Assembly: GCA_019187185.1 (NCBI GenBank)
Contig: JABAQU010000009.1
Span: 101,521-165,520, forward strand
Direction: 5' to 3'
Length of the DNA: 64,000 bases
Origin: Steroidobacteraceae bacterium
GTDB lineage: Bacteria; Pseudomonadota; Gammaproteobacteria; Steroidobacterales; Steroidobacteraceae
This document shows positions 53,456 through 62,565 of this stretch, in pieces; within the stretch, counting starts at the first letter, position 1, and each line of letters starts with the position of its first letter. The notes under the pieces are model-generated. The model searched no databases, had not been told where the DNA came from, and was given only the letters and a program-made list of their open reading frames with translations. The translations under genes and the position numbers were made by a program.

Positions 53456-54076
53456 CTACAGGTAGATCCAGGGCCGCCGCAGGCGGTCCTGCGCCTGGAA
53501 GGCGAGGATCGCATCATCGCGCTTCAGCGTGTGCGCGATGCCGTCGAGGCCTTCGAGCAACATTTCCCGGTCAGTGTCGTTGATCGCGAACGCGTGGCGC
53601 GCGCCGTCCGGCGCCGTGACCGTGCGCTCGACGAGATCCACCGTCAGCGGCGGGCTCGAGGCATCGCCTTCCACCTGCCGCGCCAGGTCCTCCACCACGG
53701 CATTGTCGAGCACGACCGGCAGGATGCCGTTGCGCACGCAGTTGCCGGCGAAGATGGCACCGAAGCTCGGCGCGATGATCGCGCGTATGCCCCACTCGTG
53801 CAGCGCCCAGACCGCGTGCTCACGCGACGAGCCGCAGCCGAAGTTCGCGCCGGCGAGCAGGATGCGCGCGTGCCGGTAGGGTTCGCGGTTCAGCACGAAG
53901 TCGGGGGCCTCGTCGCGGCTGCCGGGGGTCCTGTAGCGCCAGTTGGCGAAGAGACCTGCGGCGAGACCGGTCTTGCCCACGGTTTTCATCTCCCGGCTCG
54001 GGATGATGGCGTCGGTGTCGATGTTGATCCGCAGCAGAGGCGCGGCGACGGCGGTGATGCGGGTGAATTTTTCCAT
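53456..54076 (-). CDS. LeuD-type aconitase-family small subunit
   Basis: 206 residues. INIDTDAIIPSREMKTVG, LAGANFGCGSSREHAVWALH and IIAPSFGAIFAGNCVRNGIL are the swivel-domain motifs of 3-isopropylmalate dehydratase small subunit. Forms a hydro-lyase with the large subunit encoded 19 bases upstream. No leuA or leuB is in the window, and neighbours are CoA enzymes and transport genes, so a related 2-methylmalate/dimethylmalate-type dehydratase is as likely as leucine synthesis. Confidence 0.85.
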   Translation of the reverse strand: MEKFTRITAVAAPLLRINIDTDAIIPSREMKTVGKTGLAAGLFANWRYRTPGSRDEAPDFVLNREPYRHARILLAGANFGCGSSREHAVWALHEWGIRAIIAPSFGAIFAGNCVRNGILPVVLDNAVVEDLARQVEGDASSPPLTVDLVERTVTAPDGARHAFAINDTDREMLLEGLDGIAHTLKRDDAILAFQAQDRLRRPWIYL

Positions 54077-54095
54077 GGTGGCGGGCTCGCGGCTT

Positions 54096-55502
54096 TCAGC
54101 GCGCCAGTTGACGAACATCCGCGAGATGCCCGGCGATGGCTGAAGCCGCCACGGTGGCCGGACTCGCGAGATGAGTGCGGGTGCGCGGACCCTGCCGGTT
54201 CTCGAAGTTGCGGTTGGTGCTCGACACGACGCGCTCCTCGAATCCGAAACTCTCGCCGCCGGCGTAAAAGCACATCGAGCAGCCGGATTCACGCCACTCG
54301 AAGCCGGCTTCCCGGAAAATGCGGTCGATGCCTTCCTGCTCGGCCGCCCGCTTGACCCGCGTCGAGCCCGGCACGCAGATCGCGCGTACGCCGCTGGCGA
54401 CCTTGCGGCCCTGGAGAATCGCGGCCGCTGCGCGCAGGTCCGACAGGCGGCTGTTGGTGCAGGAACCGATGAACGCCGCCTGGATCGGGAGGCCCCGCAG
54501 GCGCGTACCGGGCTGCAGCCCCATGTACTCCAGGGCACGCTCCATGGATCGGCGTCGGTTGGCATCGGCCTGCCCGGCCGGGTCCGGTACCACGCCGTCG
54601 ATGCCGGCTTCGTGCTGCGGGCTGGTGCCCCACGTGACCTGCGGCGCGAGGTGTGCACAGTCCAGCGAAATTTCCGCGTCGAAGCGGGCATCGTCGTCGC
54701 TGCGCAGTGCGCGCCAGCGCTCGACCGCCCGGTCCCAGGTCTCGCCCCTGGGCGCATAGGGGCGGCCACGGACATATTCGAACGTCGTGTCGTCCGGTGG
54801 GACGACGACGGTCCACGCGCCGAATTCGACGCCCATGTTGCACAGCGTGAGCCGCGCCTCCACCGGCAGCGAGCGCACAGCCTCGCCCGCGAACTCGATC
54901 GCGTAGCCGACGCCACCGCCTGCCGTGTGGGCGCCGATCAGCGCAAGGATCATGTCCTTGGCCGTCACGCCCGGCGCGAGCCGCCCATCGAAGCGGACGC
55001 GCATGTTGCGCGGCTTGCGCACCACGAGCGTCTTGGTCGCGAGTGCGTGCTCGGCTTCGGTCGAGCCGATACCCCAGGCGAGTGCGCCGAGGCCGCCCAG
55101 CGTGCACGTGTGGCTGTCAGGGCAGACGAGGCTCACGCCGGGCAGGGCGATGCCCTGTTCGGGCGACACGACGTGGACGATGCCCTGGTCGTCGCCACCG
55201 ATGTCGAAGAGCGTGATGCCGGCCGCACGCGCCGCGGCGCGCGTCTGGGTGATGAAGTCGGTGCCACCGGGCACGCGGGTCGTGTCGCCGCGCCCCGGAA
55301 AGGTATCGACGATGTGATCCATCGTGCAGAACACCTGCTCGGGATTGCGCACGCGGCGGCCCGCTGCGGCGAGTTCCTTCAGGGCCACGCTGCCGGTGCG
55401 TTCGTGCAGGAAGATGCGATCGATGTAGAGGAGGCTGCCGCCGTCACCCAGGTCGGCGACCAGGTGTTCGTCCCAGAGTTTGTCGATGAGGGTTTTCGCC
55501 AC
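54096..55502 (-). CDS. LeuC-type aconitase-family large subunit
   Basis: 468 residues, normal LeuC length. MAKTLIDKLWDEHLVADLGD, CPDSHTCTLGGLGALAWGIG, FIGSCTNSRLSDLRAAA (first cluster Cys) and SGCSMCFYAGGES (two more), then TNRNFENRQGPRTRTHLASP. All [4Fe-4S] Cys are present. The usual LeuC sequence after the CxxC is LGMN; here it is FYAGGESFGFEERV, a change next to the active site that may mean a different substrate. GTG start at 55502 (GTGGCGAAAAC) fits the family start; the upstream extension is not conserved. Confidence 0.86.
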   Translation of the reverse strand: MAKTLIDKLWDEHLVADLGDGGSLLYIDRIFLHERTGSVALKELAAAGRRVRNPEQVFCTMDHIVDTFPGRGDTTRVPGGTDFITQTRAAARAAGITLFDIGGDDQGIVHVVSPEQGIALPGVSLVCPDSHTCTLGGLGALAWGIGSTEAEHALATKTLVVRKPRNMRVRFDGRLAPGVTAKDMILALIGAHTAGGGVGYAIEFAGEAVRSLPVEARLTLCNMGVEFGAWTVVVPPDDTTFEYVRGRPYAPRGETWDRAVERWRALRSDDDARFDAEISLDCAHLAPQVTWGTSPQHEAGIDGVVPDPAGQADANRRRSMERALEYMGLQPGTRLRGLPIQAAFIGSCTNSRLSDLRAAAAILQGRKVASGVRAICVPGSTRVKRAAEQEGIDRIFREAGFEWRESGCSMCFYAGGESFGFEERVVSSTNRNFENRQGPRTRTHLASPATVAASAIAGHLADVRQLAR

Positions 55503-55537
55503 GACAACAATGTAGCAGCAAACGAAAGCGGGCATTA

Positions 55538-55554
55538 TCCGCCTGCAGGGCGGA
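55538..55554. promoter_or_regulatory. small perfect dyad between leuC-like and MFS genes
   Basis: TCCGCC-TGCAG-GGCGGA, six-base arms, in the 76-base divergent gap. Possible operator for a regulator acting on both genes; weak evidence. Confidence 0.25.
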
Positions 55555-55578
55555 GGCAGCCCAAACCGGGGAGAGGCA

Positions 55579-56820
55579 ATGTTCTACGGCTGGCGGATCG
55601 TGGTGGTGGCCATGCTCGCAATGGGGCTGAGCAATGGCCTGAACAGCTATTCCTATGGCCTGCTCGTGCTGCCGGTCGGCACCGAGTTCGGCGCGAGCCG
55701 CATGGACATGATGTGGGGCCTGACGGCAGGCTCGCTAACGTCGGTGCTGATTTCGCCGTTCGCAGGGTCGCTCATGGACCGGCGCTCGGCCCGCATGCTG
55801 TTTGCGGTCGGTGCCGTCTCGCTCGCACTTGCGATGGGGGTGATCGCCGTATCGCGCAATGTGTGGGAGTTCGTCCTGGCCTTTGTGCTGCCGATGCCGA
55901 TCGGTGCCACGCTCCTCGGCCAGATCGGCACCAATACGCTCGTGAGCCGCTGGTTCACGAAGCACCGGGGCCGCGCGCTCGGCATCACGGCGCTCGGTAC
56001 CTCGATCGGCGGCCTGTCCATGCCGCTCATCGTCCAGACCCTCGTCGACGCCTATGGCTGGCGGACAGCCTGTCTGTGGCTCGCGGCCATCGCGCTGCTC
56101 GTCCTGCTGCCGCCCGTGTGGCTGATCGTGCGCAATCGGCCGTCGGATCTCGGCCTGCATCCCGACGGCGGGCCGGGCGATGCCGCTGCGCGCGCCGCGG
56201 CCCCGGGTGCGGCGGCGGCGCAATTGCCCGATTTGCTTAAGAGCGTCGAGTTCTGGCGCATCGCGATCGCCGTGGGCGCGCTGATGGCCACCTTCACCGT
56301 GATCCTGGCCAACTTCGTGCCCTACGCCATTGGTCACGGCGTTGCCGCTCGGCAAGCCGCATTCCTGATTTCGACCGTCTCCGTCGCGGGCATCAGCGGC
56401 AAGCTCATCTTCAGCATCTTCGCGGACCGCATCGACCTGAAATGGGCATTGCTCGGCGCGCTGGCGCTCATCGCGCTGTCGCTCGGGCTGCTGGTCCGGT
56501 TCCACGCGCATTGGATCATGCTGACGGCCGCCGGGTTGGTCGGGCTCGCCTCGGGCGCGTTCCTGCCTGCGTGGGGCGCGCTGCTCGCGCGCCTCTACGG
56601 GCCGTTCATTTTCGGTCGGGTCATGGGGCGCATGCAGCCGATCGCCATCATCATGGTGATGCTGGCCATGCCGCTGAGTGGCCACCTGTTCGACCGCACG
56701 GGCAGCTACGGGGCCACATTCCTCACGATGGCGGGCGTCGCGGCGCTCGCGTTTCTGATCCTGCTCCCGTTGCGTATGAACGCATCGGAAGGGGCGCCGG
56801 CGCGACCACAGGAGACGTGA
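55579..56820 (+). CDS. MFS transporter (monocarboxylate/oxalate-formate antiporter-like)
   Basis: 413 residues with twelve predicted helices. MFYGWRIVVVAMLAMGLSNG at the start and DRRSARMLFAVGAV, GRALGITALGTSIGGLSMPL, GYGWRTACLW-like motif (DAYGWRTACLWLAAIALLVL) and FADRIDLKWALLGAL are the OFA/MCT type hallmarks. Probably imports an organic acid used by the nearby CoA enzymes. GGGGAGA ribosome site just before the ATG. Diverges from the leuC-like gene. Confidence 0.87.
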   Translation: MFYGWRIVVVAMLAMGLSNGLNSYSYGLLVLPVGTEFGASRMDMMWGLTAGSLTSVLISPFAGSLMDRRSARMLFAVGAVSLALAMGVIAVSRNVWEFVLAFVLPMPIGATLLGQIGTNTLVSRWFTKHRGRALGITALGTSIGGLSMPLIVQTLVDAYGWRTACLWLAAIALLVLLPPVWLIVRNRPSDLGLHPDGGPGDAAARAAAPGAAAAQLPDLLKSVEFWRIAIAVGALMATFTVILANFVPYAIGHGVAARQAAFLISTVSVAGISGKLIFSIFADRIDLKWALLGALALIALSLGLLVRFHAHWIMLTAAGLVGLASGAFLPAWGALLARLYGPFIFGRVMGRMQPIAIIMVMLAMPLSGHLFDRTGSYGATFLTMAGVAALAFLILLPLRMNASEGAPARPQET

Positions 56821-56846
56821 TCGCGCCGGTGCCGTTCAGGCCGGTT

Positions 56847-59165
56847 TCAGTATTCGTAGATGAAGTTCACGCCATAGGTGCGCCGCTCGGCCCAGGCTTC
56901 GGCGCTCGTCGTGAACCCCGCGGGTGTCACGGTGCCCGTGAGCGGATCCTGGACCGCCACGGGTCCGCCGAGGCCGATGCGGTGCGTGAGCCAGGCGCGA
57001 TCGGTCAGGTTCTTGCCCCACACGTCGATGCGCAGCGTGCTGTCATTGGTGAACCGGGTCTTCCAGGACAGGCGCCCGTCGAGCAGCCCGACCGGCGGAC
57101 GCGAGTAGAGCTCGGCGCCGGGCACACCCTTGCCGGAAGGCTCGGTCAGGTACACCCGATCGTCCCAGCGATAATTCGCGATGGCGGTGAAGTCGCTCGC
57201 TGCCGTCTTGAGAAACGTCCAGTTGGCGCCGGCACTGACACTGCTCTTGGCCACATAGGAGATGCGGAAGAGATCCTTGATGTTGTCCCCGACCTGGTAC
57301 GGTGACGCGGGATTCACGGCGGGATCGAACAGCGTGCCCGCGCGCGCGATGACCTCGTCGTCCTTCGTATCGAGATAGGTGTAATCGAGGTTGAAGCTCA
57401 GGGTATCGAGGGGCTGCCAGAGCGTTTCGAGCTCGAGGCCCTGCACCGACGCCTTGCCGGCATTCAGCCCGAGCACGACCGAGTTGTCGGTCGGGCTCGC
57501 GACGAAGAACATCTGCATGTCATCGAACTTGCTCACGAACGCTGCGGCGTTCAGCCGCACGTGGCGATCGAAGAGGTAGCTCTTGAGGCCGAGTTCGTAG
57601 CTCGTGACATCCTCGGGCTTGAACGTGTTGCCGAACTGGCCGATGTCCGTGCTTTCCGCGGAGCCGCCGGCCTTGTAGCCTGTGGCTACACGCAGGTAGG
57701 TGCTCACGTCGTCGGTCCACGCGAAGTCGGCCGTGAACGCCGGATTGAAGCGGCTCGACTCCACGTTGTTCGAATTGATGAGCCCGGGTGCAGGCTCCTG
57801 TGCGATCGGAAAGCCGAAGAAGCTGATCAGGTATGTGCGGGTGGCGAGACGCTCGTCCTTCGTGTAGCGGCCGCCGAACGTGAGATCGAGCCGGTCATCC
57901 AGGATGGGCGGCGTCCACGTGAGCTGCGCAAAGACTGCCTTCGACTTCGATTCCGCGACCACATTGCGGTCCTTCGTCATCAGCAGCGGCGGCGGAAAGA
58001 GGTTGGTGATCGTCACGTTTTCGAAGTGCCGGGCGTCTTCCTTCGCGTAGTAGAGCCCCGCGACATACTTGATGCGGTCGTCGAGCAGGCTGCCCACCGC
58101 CTGCAGTTCCTGGGAGAAGACGTGGTACTGGATGTCGTCGTGCGTGCGAAAGCCGACGAAGAACGAATCGGCATAGTCCTGATAGTAGATCGTACCGACA
58201 TCCCGGTAGCCGGTGAGGGACCTGATCGTCAGGGCATCGTTCACGTTCCACGCGAGCGTGAGGCCGTGTGATTCGTACTCGCCCTGGCTTTCCGGCAGGT
58301 CGATGGGCCGGTAGGTTCGATCTTCCGGCCGGCCGCTGTTGGAGTAGCCGGGAATGAGTCCCACGAGCGCGGGATTCGTGTAGTAGATGGGCGTCGAATC
58401 GAGATCGCCGCGTTCATAGAAGTAATCGGCCGTGAAGGACTCACCCGGCTGCCAGCGCAGCGCGGCGCGGCCCGCGGTCTGCTCTTCCTCGCCGTAGTCG
58501 TGGCTCGGCCCTATATTCTTCACGTAGCCGTCCTGCTGGCGCTTCAGGAACGAGAACTTGGCGGACAGGCCACCCCACTTCGGCAGGTCGAGCACGGTCA
58601 GGCTCCTGAGCCGCCCGTTGTTGCCGAAGCCCAACTCTTGCTTGAAGCCGAACTCGCCGCTCGGCTTCTTGCTGATGAGGTTCACCGCACCGCCCGTGGT
58701 GTTGCGCCCGTAGAGGGTGCCCTGCGGGCCGCGCAGCACTTCCACGCGCTCGATGTCGGCGAGATCGAACGTGACCATCTGTGAGCGCGGAATGTAGAAG
58801 CCGTCCTGGTAGAGACCGACGGCGCTGTCGAGCGTGATCTGCCCGGAGTCGGCGACGCCCTGGCCGCGGATGAACAGGATGAGCGTATTGGAGGAACTCG
58901 GATACGGCGCAAACGAGATGCTCGGAGTGGCCTTGGCCACGCCGTCGAAGTCGGTGATGCCCCGATTGGCGAGGGTGTCGGCCGAGAAGGCAGAGATCGC
59001 GATCGGTGTGTCCTGCAGGGACTCCTCACGCTTCTGTGCGGTGACGACCACTTCCTGGATCGTGCCTTCGGACTGCTCCGGCTGCTGCGCGTTCGCGTCC
59101 TGAACGCAGATCGAAAAGGCAATCGCGGCTGCGAGGCCCAGCTGCGTGCCGCGAATGAGTGTCAT
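56847..59165 (-). CDS. TonB-dependent outer-membrane receptor
   Basis: 772 residues. Signal peptide (MTLIRGTQLGLAAAIAFS), TonB-box region with IQEVVVTAQKREESLQDTPI, plug domain (SFAPYPSSSNTLILFIRGQG, VEVLRGPQGTLYGRNTTGGA) and a 22-strand barrel ending RRTYGVNFIYEY with aromatic C terminus. The plug start EVVVTAQKREE is that of the large group in Sphingomonads and Steroidobacter-like bacteria that take up hydrophobic or sugar/acid substrates. Start at 59165 sits nine bases from GGAG; an ATG at 59174 overlaps that site. Downstream of the hydroxylase subunit genes. Confidence 0.9.
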   Translation of the reverse strand: MTLIRGTQLGLAAAIAFSICVQDANAQQPEQSEGTIQEVVVTAQKREESLQDTPIAISAFSADTLANRGITDFDGVAKATPSISFAPYPSSSNTLILFIRGQGVADSGQITLDSAVGLYQDGFYIPRSQMVTFDLADIERVEVLRGPQGTLYGRNTTGGAVNLISKKPSGEFGFKQELGFGNNGRLRSLTVLDLPKWGGLSAKFSFLKRQQDGYVKNIGPSHDYGEEEQTAGRAALRWQPGESFTADYFYERGDLDSTPIYYTNPALVGLIPGYSNSGRPEDRTYRPIDLPESQGEYESHGLTLAWNVNDALTIRSLTGYRDVGTIYYQDYADSFFVGFRTHDDIQYHVFSQELQAVGSLLDDRIKYVAGLYYAKEDARHFENVTITNLFPPPLLMTKDRNVVAESKSKAVFAQLTWTPPILDDRLDLTFGGRYTKDERLATRTYLISFFGFPIAQEPAPGLINSNNVESSRFNPAFTADFAWTDDVSTYLRVATGYKAGGSAESTDIGQFGNTFKPEDVTSYELGLKSYLFDRHVRLNAAAFVSKFDDMQMFFVASPTDNSVVLGLNAGKASVQGLELETLWQPLDTLSFNLDYTYLDTKDDEVIARAGTLFDPAVNPASPYQVGDNIKDLFRISYVAKSSVSAGANWTFLKTAASDFTAIANYRWDDRVYLTEPSGKGVPGAELYSRPPVGLLDGRLSWKTRFTNDSTLRIDVWGKNLTDRAWLTHRIGLGGPVAVQDPLTGTVTPAGFTTSAEAWAERRTYGVNFIYEY

Positions 59166-59229
59166 GTTCAGCATCTCCGTTCCCCCTGTCGATGTGAAAC
59201 CGAAATCGTCGCTGCGCAATGGTTGGAAA

Positions 59230-59715
59230 TCAATGGGGCTGCAGTCTTGCGGCCGCAAGACGCACCGCCGCGAGAATGCTCTGGTAGCCGGTGCAACGGC
59301 ACAGGTTGCCGCCGAGGGCATGCCGGATTTGGTCGTCGCTCGGTGCCGGGTTGTCGCGCAGCAGCTCGAGGGTACTCATCAGGAACCCCGGCGTGCAGAA
59401 GCCGCACTGCAGGCCGTGCGCGTCGATGAAGGCCTGCTGGATCGGATGCAGCGCACCGGTCTCCCGATCGCGCAGTCCTTCGACCGTCGTGACCTGCGCA
59501 CCATCGACCTGGACCGCCAGCGTGAGGCAGGAGCGCGCAACGCGGCCGTCGATCATGACGTTGCAGGCGCCGCAAATGCCATGCTCGCAGCCGACGTGTG
59601 TGCCACCGAGGCGCAGTTCGTGCCGCAGGAATTCGGACAGGGTCAGGCGAGGCTCGACCTCGCGTTCGTGCGCTTCGCCGTTGACGGTCACGCGGATCCG
59701 CTGCGTCGTGCTCAT
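59230..59715 (-). CDS. molybdenum hydroxylase [2Fe-2S] small subunit (CoxS/XdhA-like)
   Basis: 161 residues. Plant-type cluster CEHGICGACNVMIDG plus the second cluster LQCGFCTPGFLMS and NLCRCTGYQSI, so both [2Fe-2S] sites are complete. Passes electrons from the molybdopterin subunit to FAD in xanthine-dehydrogenase/CO-dehydrogenase family enzymes. ATG at 59715 overlaps the stop of the medium subunit gene (ATGA). The TonB receptor gene follows on the same strand. Confidence 0.92.
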   Translation of the reverse strand: MSTTQRIRVTVNGEAHEREVEPRLTLSEFLRHELRLGGTHVGCEHGICGACNVMIDGRVARSCLTLAVQVDGAQVTTVEGLRDRETGALHPIQQAFIDAHGLQCGFCTPGFLMSTLELLRDNPAPSDDQIRHALGGNLCRCTGYQSILAAVRLAAARLQPH

Positions 59716-60599
59716 GCCGCGCTCCGCCCGGCGCGCTCGACCGCCTGTGCAAGGCAGCGCTCCGCCAGGGTCTTCACGAGATGTCGACGATATTCGCTCG
59801 ACGCGTGGATGCAACTCATCGGTTCGTGCAATGCGTTTGCGGCCGCCGCTGCCGCGCGCGCGAACACTGCCGGATCGGGTGGTTGCCCGTTCAGTGCGTC
59901 TTCGCCGGCCGTCAGTCGCACCGCAGTGGGGTTCACACCGAAGGCGGCCATGCGTGTTTCGCGGCAGACGCCGCCGCCGAGGCGCAGTGTGACCGCGACA
60001 CCGGCGAGGGCGAGGTCGCCTCGGCGCCGGGAGATCTCCTTGATCGCCCAGCCGGTACCCGCCGGCATGACGGGCATCCGGACCTCGGTCAGGATTTCCG
60101 TCGGTGCGAGGCTCGTGGTCATGTACGTCACAAAGAAATCGGCTGCGGGAATCACGCGTTCGCCCGCTGAACCAACGGCCTTCATTTCCATGTCGAGCAC
60201 GAGGGCGACGGCCGGATACTCCGAGGCGGGATCGGCATGGGCGAACGACCCACCGACGGAGCCGCGGTTGCGGATCTGCAGATGGGCGACGAGCTGCGTG
60301 GCTGCGTGGAACAGCGGTTGCCGGTCGCGGATCAGCGCCGAGTCCTCGGCGCAGCGCTTGCTCACCATGGCGCCGATGACGATCTGGCCTGCCTCCTCGT
60401 GCAGCGCGTCGAGCCCCGGGATGCGCCGCAAGTCGATGAGCAATTCCGGTCGCGCGACGCGCATGGCGAGCATCGGCATCAGGCTCTGGCCGCCGGCGAT
60501 GATCTTCACGTCCGTGCCTTCCCGCTCGTAGCGCGCGAGCAACGCGACGGCCTCCGCAAGTGTGGATGGCGCGAGATAGTCGAACGCGGCTGGCTTCAT
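59712..60599 (-). CDS. molybdenum hydroxylase FAD subunit (CoxM-like)
   Basis: 295 residues. FAD contacts: VKIIAGGQSLMPMLAMR, QIRNRGSVGGSFAHADPASE, and the CO-dehydrogenase flavoprotein C-terminal part with RRRGDLALAGVAVTLRL. First gene of the minus-strand set. The molybdopterin large subunit (CoxL/XdhB) that must complete the enzyme is not upstream or downstream in this window: the gene is followed upstream by a long non-coding stretch. ATG at 60599 begins the conserved domain. Confidence 0.9.
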   Translation of the reverse strand: MKPAAFDYLAPSTLAEAVALLARYEREGTDVKIIAGGQSLMPMLAMRVARPELLIDLRRIPGLDALHEEAGQIVIGAMVSKRCAEDSALIRDRQPLFHAATQLVAHLQIRNRGSVGGSFAHADPASEYPAVALVLDMEMKAVGSAGERVIPAADFFVTYMTTSLAPTEILTEVRMPVMPAGTGWAIKEISRRRGDLALAGVAVTLRLGGGVCRETRMAAFGVNPTAVRLTAGEDALNGQPPDPAVFARAAAAAANALHEPMSCIHASSEYRRHLVKTLAERCLAQAVERAGRSAA

Positions 60600-61318
60600 C
60601 TGCGTGTCGTCGATTCGCCCGGAGCTCACTCGAGTGTCGTGGCGAGTTGTACGACGAACGCCCTCCGCCTGCGTCATCAATCTTGATGATGCGTCAACTT
60701 TGGAGAACTCCCAACCTTCGGTTCTTTGTTGGACCTGTTCTAGTTTTCTGCCATAAGCGGGCAATGGACGTCGATGCCGCAGTTCCTCTGGCGGTCACAA
60801 GCGACCACAGCAGTATACGGCTGATCTGTCAGGTACCCTCGAAGGCTCGCCATCTCTAGAGCCGATGTGACATGAGTCTTCGGCGGGCATGCACCCAAAT
60901 CCGAATATCTCAGGGCCTGTACCGCCATTGCACCAACCAGATCCAGGATTTGGCAAACCGCCGCATCCGATATGAATACCTGAGGATCAGGCTACTACTG
61001 AGGCACGAGAGTTGGAAGGCGAACGGCAATGGGGTGTATATCGTGCCCCGCGATTTGGTGTACGGGTCGTGAAATCCGAAGTGGTTGGTCCCCTGATAAG
61101 TTGACGACCTCGACAACCGGGCGGGTTGATTGTCGGCGAGGGCCCCCAGCTGCTTGCGGAACATGCGGCGAAACTGCTATTACCACTCGTCGTTCTTGCA
61201 AGACAAAACAATATGTCTCCCGTGTATATGGCTTGCTGTACAAGTGGTGGCAATCACTTGACGATGCAATAGCTGATGAAGTGTACTGATACCCCACCTA
61301 GGTCTTGAGGGTGACGCG
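60600..61318. other. 719-base intergenic region, lower GC
   Basis: No gene is recognised here. It holds the palindrome at 60674-60689, several stop-rich short frames on both strands and a TTGACG (61258-61263) that might be the -35 of the following regulator gene. The base composition is clearly more AT-rich than the genes up to 60.6 kb, like the next gene, suggesting foreign or rearranged DNA that perhaps displaced the missing hydroxylase large subunit. Confidence 0.5.
60674..60689. promoter_or_regulatory. palindrome upstream of hydroxylase subunit genes
   Basis: TCATCAATCTTGATGA is a 7-bp-armed dyad with a 2-base centre, 75 bases upstream of the CoxM-like ATG. Probably an operator of the minus-strand hydroxylase/receptor genes; regulator unknown. 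Confidence 0.4.
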
Positions 61319-62554
61319 ATGGGCGCGGACTTATCTGCTCGAATGGAGGGCAGAGCGCGTGCTCCGATAAAGAAAGAGCTTCTTCAGGCGACGTTGCCCA
61401 CTTCGCGGTGCATCGAATTCAAGCACACAGGGCTCTCGTTTGAGGAATTCGACCACCTAGTCTGGTTGGTCTATTCGGGCACCCACGAAAACGTGCCTTG
61501 GACCGGTATGCTCAATTATTTGCGCGCGCTTCTCGACGCGAATTACGTTTCTCTAATCCTTCGGTTACCGCACGACCAGCAGCCGTTGCGGGTAGTCTAT
61601 GCCGGCAAGGCAGGACCCGTTTTCGGAACACGCATATTCACGGACTTCATCGCACTCGATCCGTTCATCAATTTGCCACGCAATCGCATGGTCGCGCTCG
61701 AAGAGCTTATCGACGATGCCACTTGGCAGGCAAGCTCGTGCTATCAGGAGTTCTATGCACCCCTGCATGTACGCTACCACTTGGCCGCCGACGTAGGTGA
61801 AGATTCCTCGGAGCCGGTGTGCCGGCTGCGAATTACGCGTCCACCCACTGGCAAGAGATTCGGTGCGCGTGAACGGGCTATCTGCAACGTCTTGTTGCCT
61901 CATCTAGAGGTTGCGGTGCAGTTGCGCTCACGTCTCGACATTGCCGATGTTGAACAATGCTTCTACAGCGGCATGCTAGGACGTTTGTCGGTGGGTATAG
62001 TGTTTCTCGACACTGAGGGGCGTGTTCTGAAGGTGAACGACGCCGCCGACGCGATCTTGGCAAAGGGCGACGGCCTGTCTATCTCCAGTGGCTTTCTTAC
62101 TGCTCGAACGCGCCGCGATGACCGAGATCTGCGTAAGTTAATTGAACACGCCTTGGAGGCAGGTGGAAGGCGGGTACCGAGTGTGCTTGCTGGAATGGCA
62201 GTTCGCCGGACGCCCGGACGATCGAATCTCGGTGTCGCGGTGCGTGCGGCGCCGCCAACGCGATGGAGCGAGCCATCATCGCGTCCTGCTGCGCTCGTTA
62301 TCATTCGCGATCCCGAAGCGACTGTGCAAGTATCCCAAATGGACTTGAAGCGCCTGTATGGCCTTACTTCTGCCGAGGCAAGTATTGCGCAGCGTCTGAT
62401 CAATGGTTGTACGATCGACGACGCCGCAATGGAGCTGAACGTGAGCCGCAATACTGTGCGCAGCCAAGTTCGCGCCATCTTTGCGAAGACCGGCGTAAGT
62501 CGTCAGGCTGATCTATTGCGCACTCTGCTACATAGCGTAGCCCCGCTATCGTGA
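61319..62554 (+). CDS. LuxR-type helix-turn-helix regulator
   Basis: 411 residues. C-terminal LuxR/GerE-like HTH: LYGLTSAEASIAQRLINGCT, IDDAAMELNVSRNTVRSQVR and AIFAKTGVSRQADLLRTLLH. The N-terminal ~330 residues may hold a PAS-like sensor (VGIVFLDTEGRVLKVNDAAD) and a preceding domain I do not recognise. ATG at 61319 has GAGGG seven bases upstream. Codon use is more AT-rich than most genes here, and an IS3 element follows directly, so the gene may have been acquired. Target unknown; the hydroxylase/TonB genes are the nearest candidates. Confidence 0.82.
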   Translation: MGADLSARMEGRARAPIKKELLQATLPTSRCIEFKHTGLSFEEFDHLVWLVYSGTHENVPWTGMLNYLRALLDANYVSLILRLPHDQQPLRVVYAGKAGPVFGTRIFTDFIALDPFINLPRNRMVALEELIDDATWQASSCYQEFYAPLHVRYHLAADVGEDSSEPVCRLRITRPPTGKRFGARERAICNVLLPHLEVAVQLRSRLDIADVEQCFYSGMLGRLSVGIVFLDTEGRVLKVNDAADAILAKGDGLSISSGFLTARTRRDDRDLRKLIEHALEAGGRRVPSVLAGMAVRRTPGRSNLGVAVRAAPPTRWSEPSSRPAALVIIRDPEATVQVSQMDLKRLYGLTSAEASIAQRLINGCTIDDAAMELNVSRNTVRSQVRAIFAKTGVSRQADLLRTLLHSVAPLS

Positions 62555-62565
62555 CGCGGCACGCC

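Noticed and set aside
54171..56240. 689-codon plus-strand frame across the leuC-like gene
   Set aside because: Antisense of LeuC and out of frame with the MFS gene; no recognised motifs.
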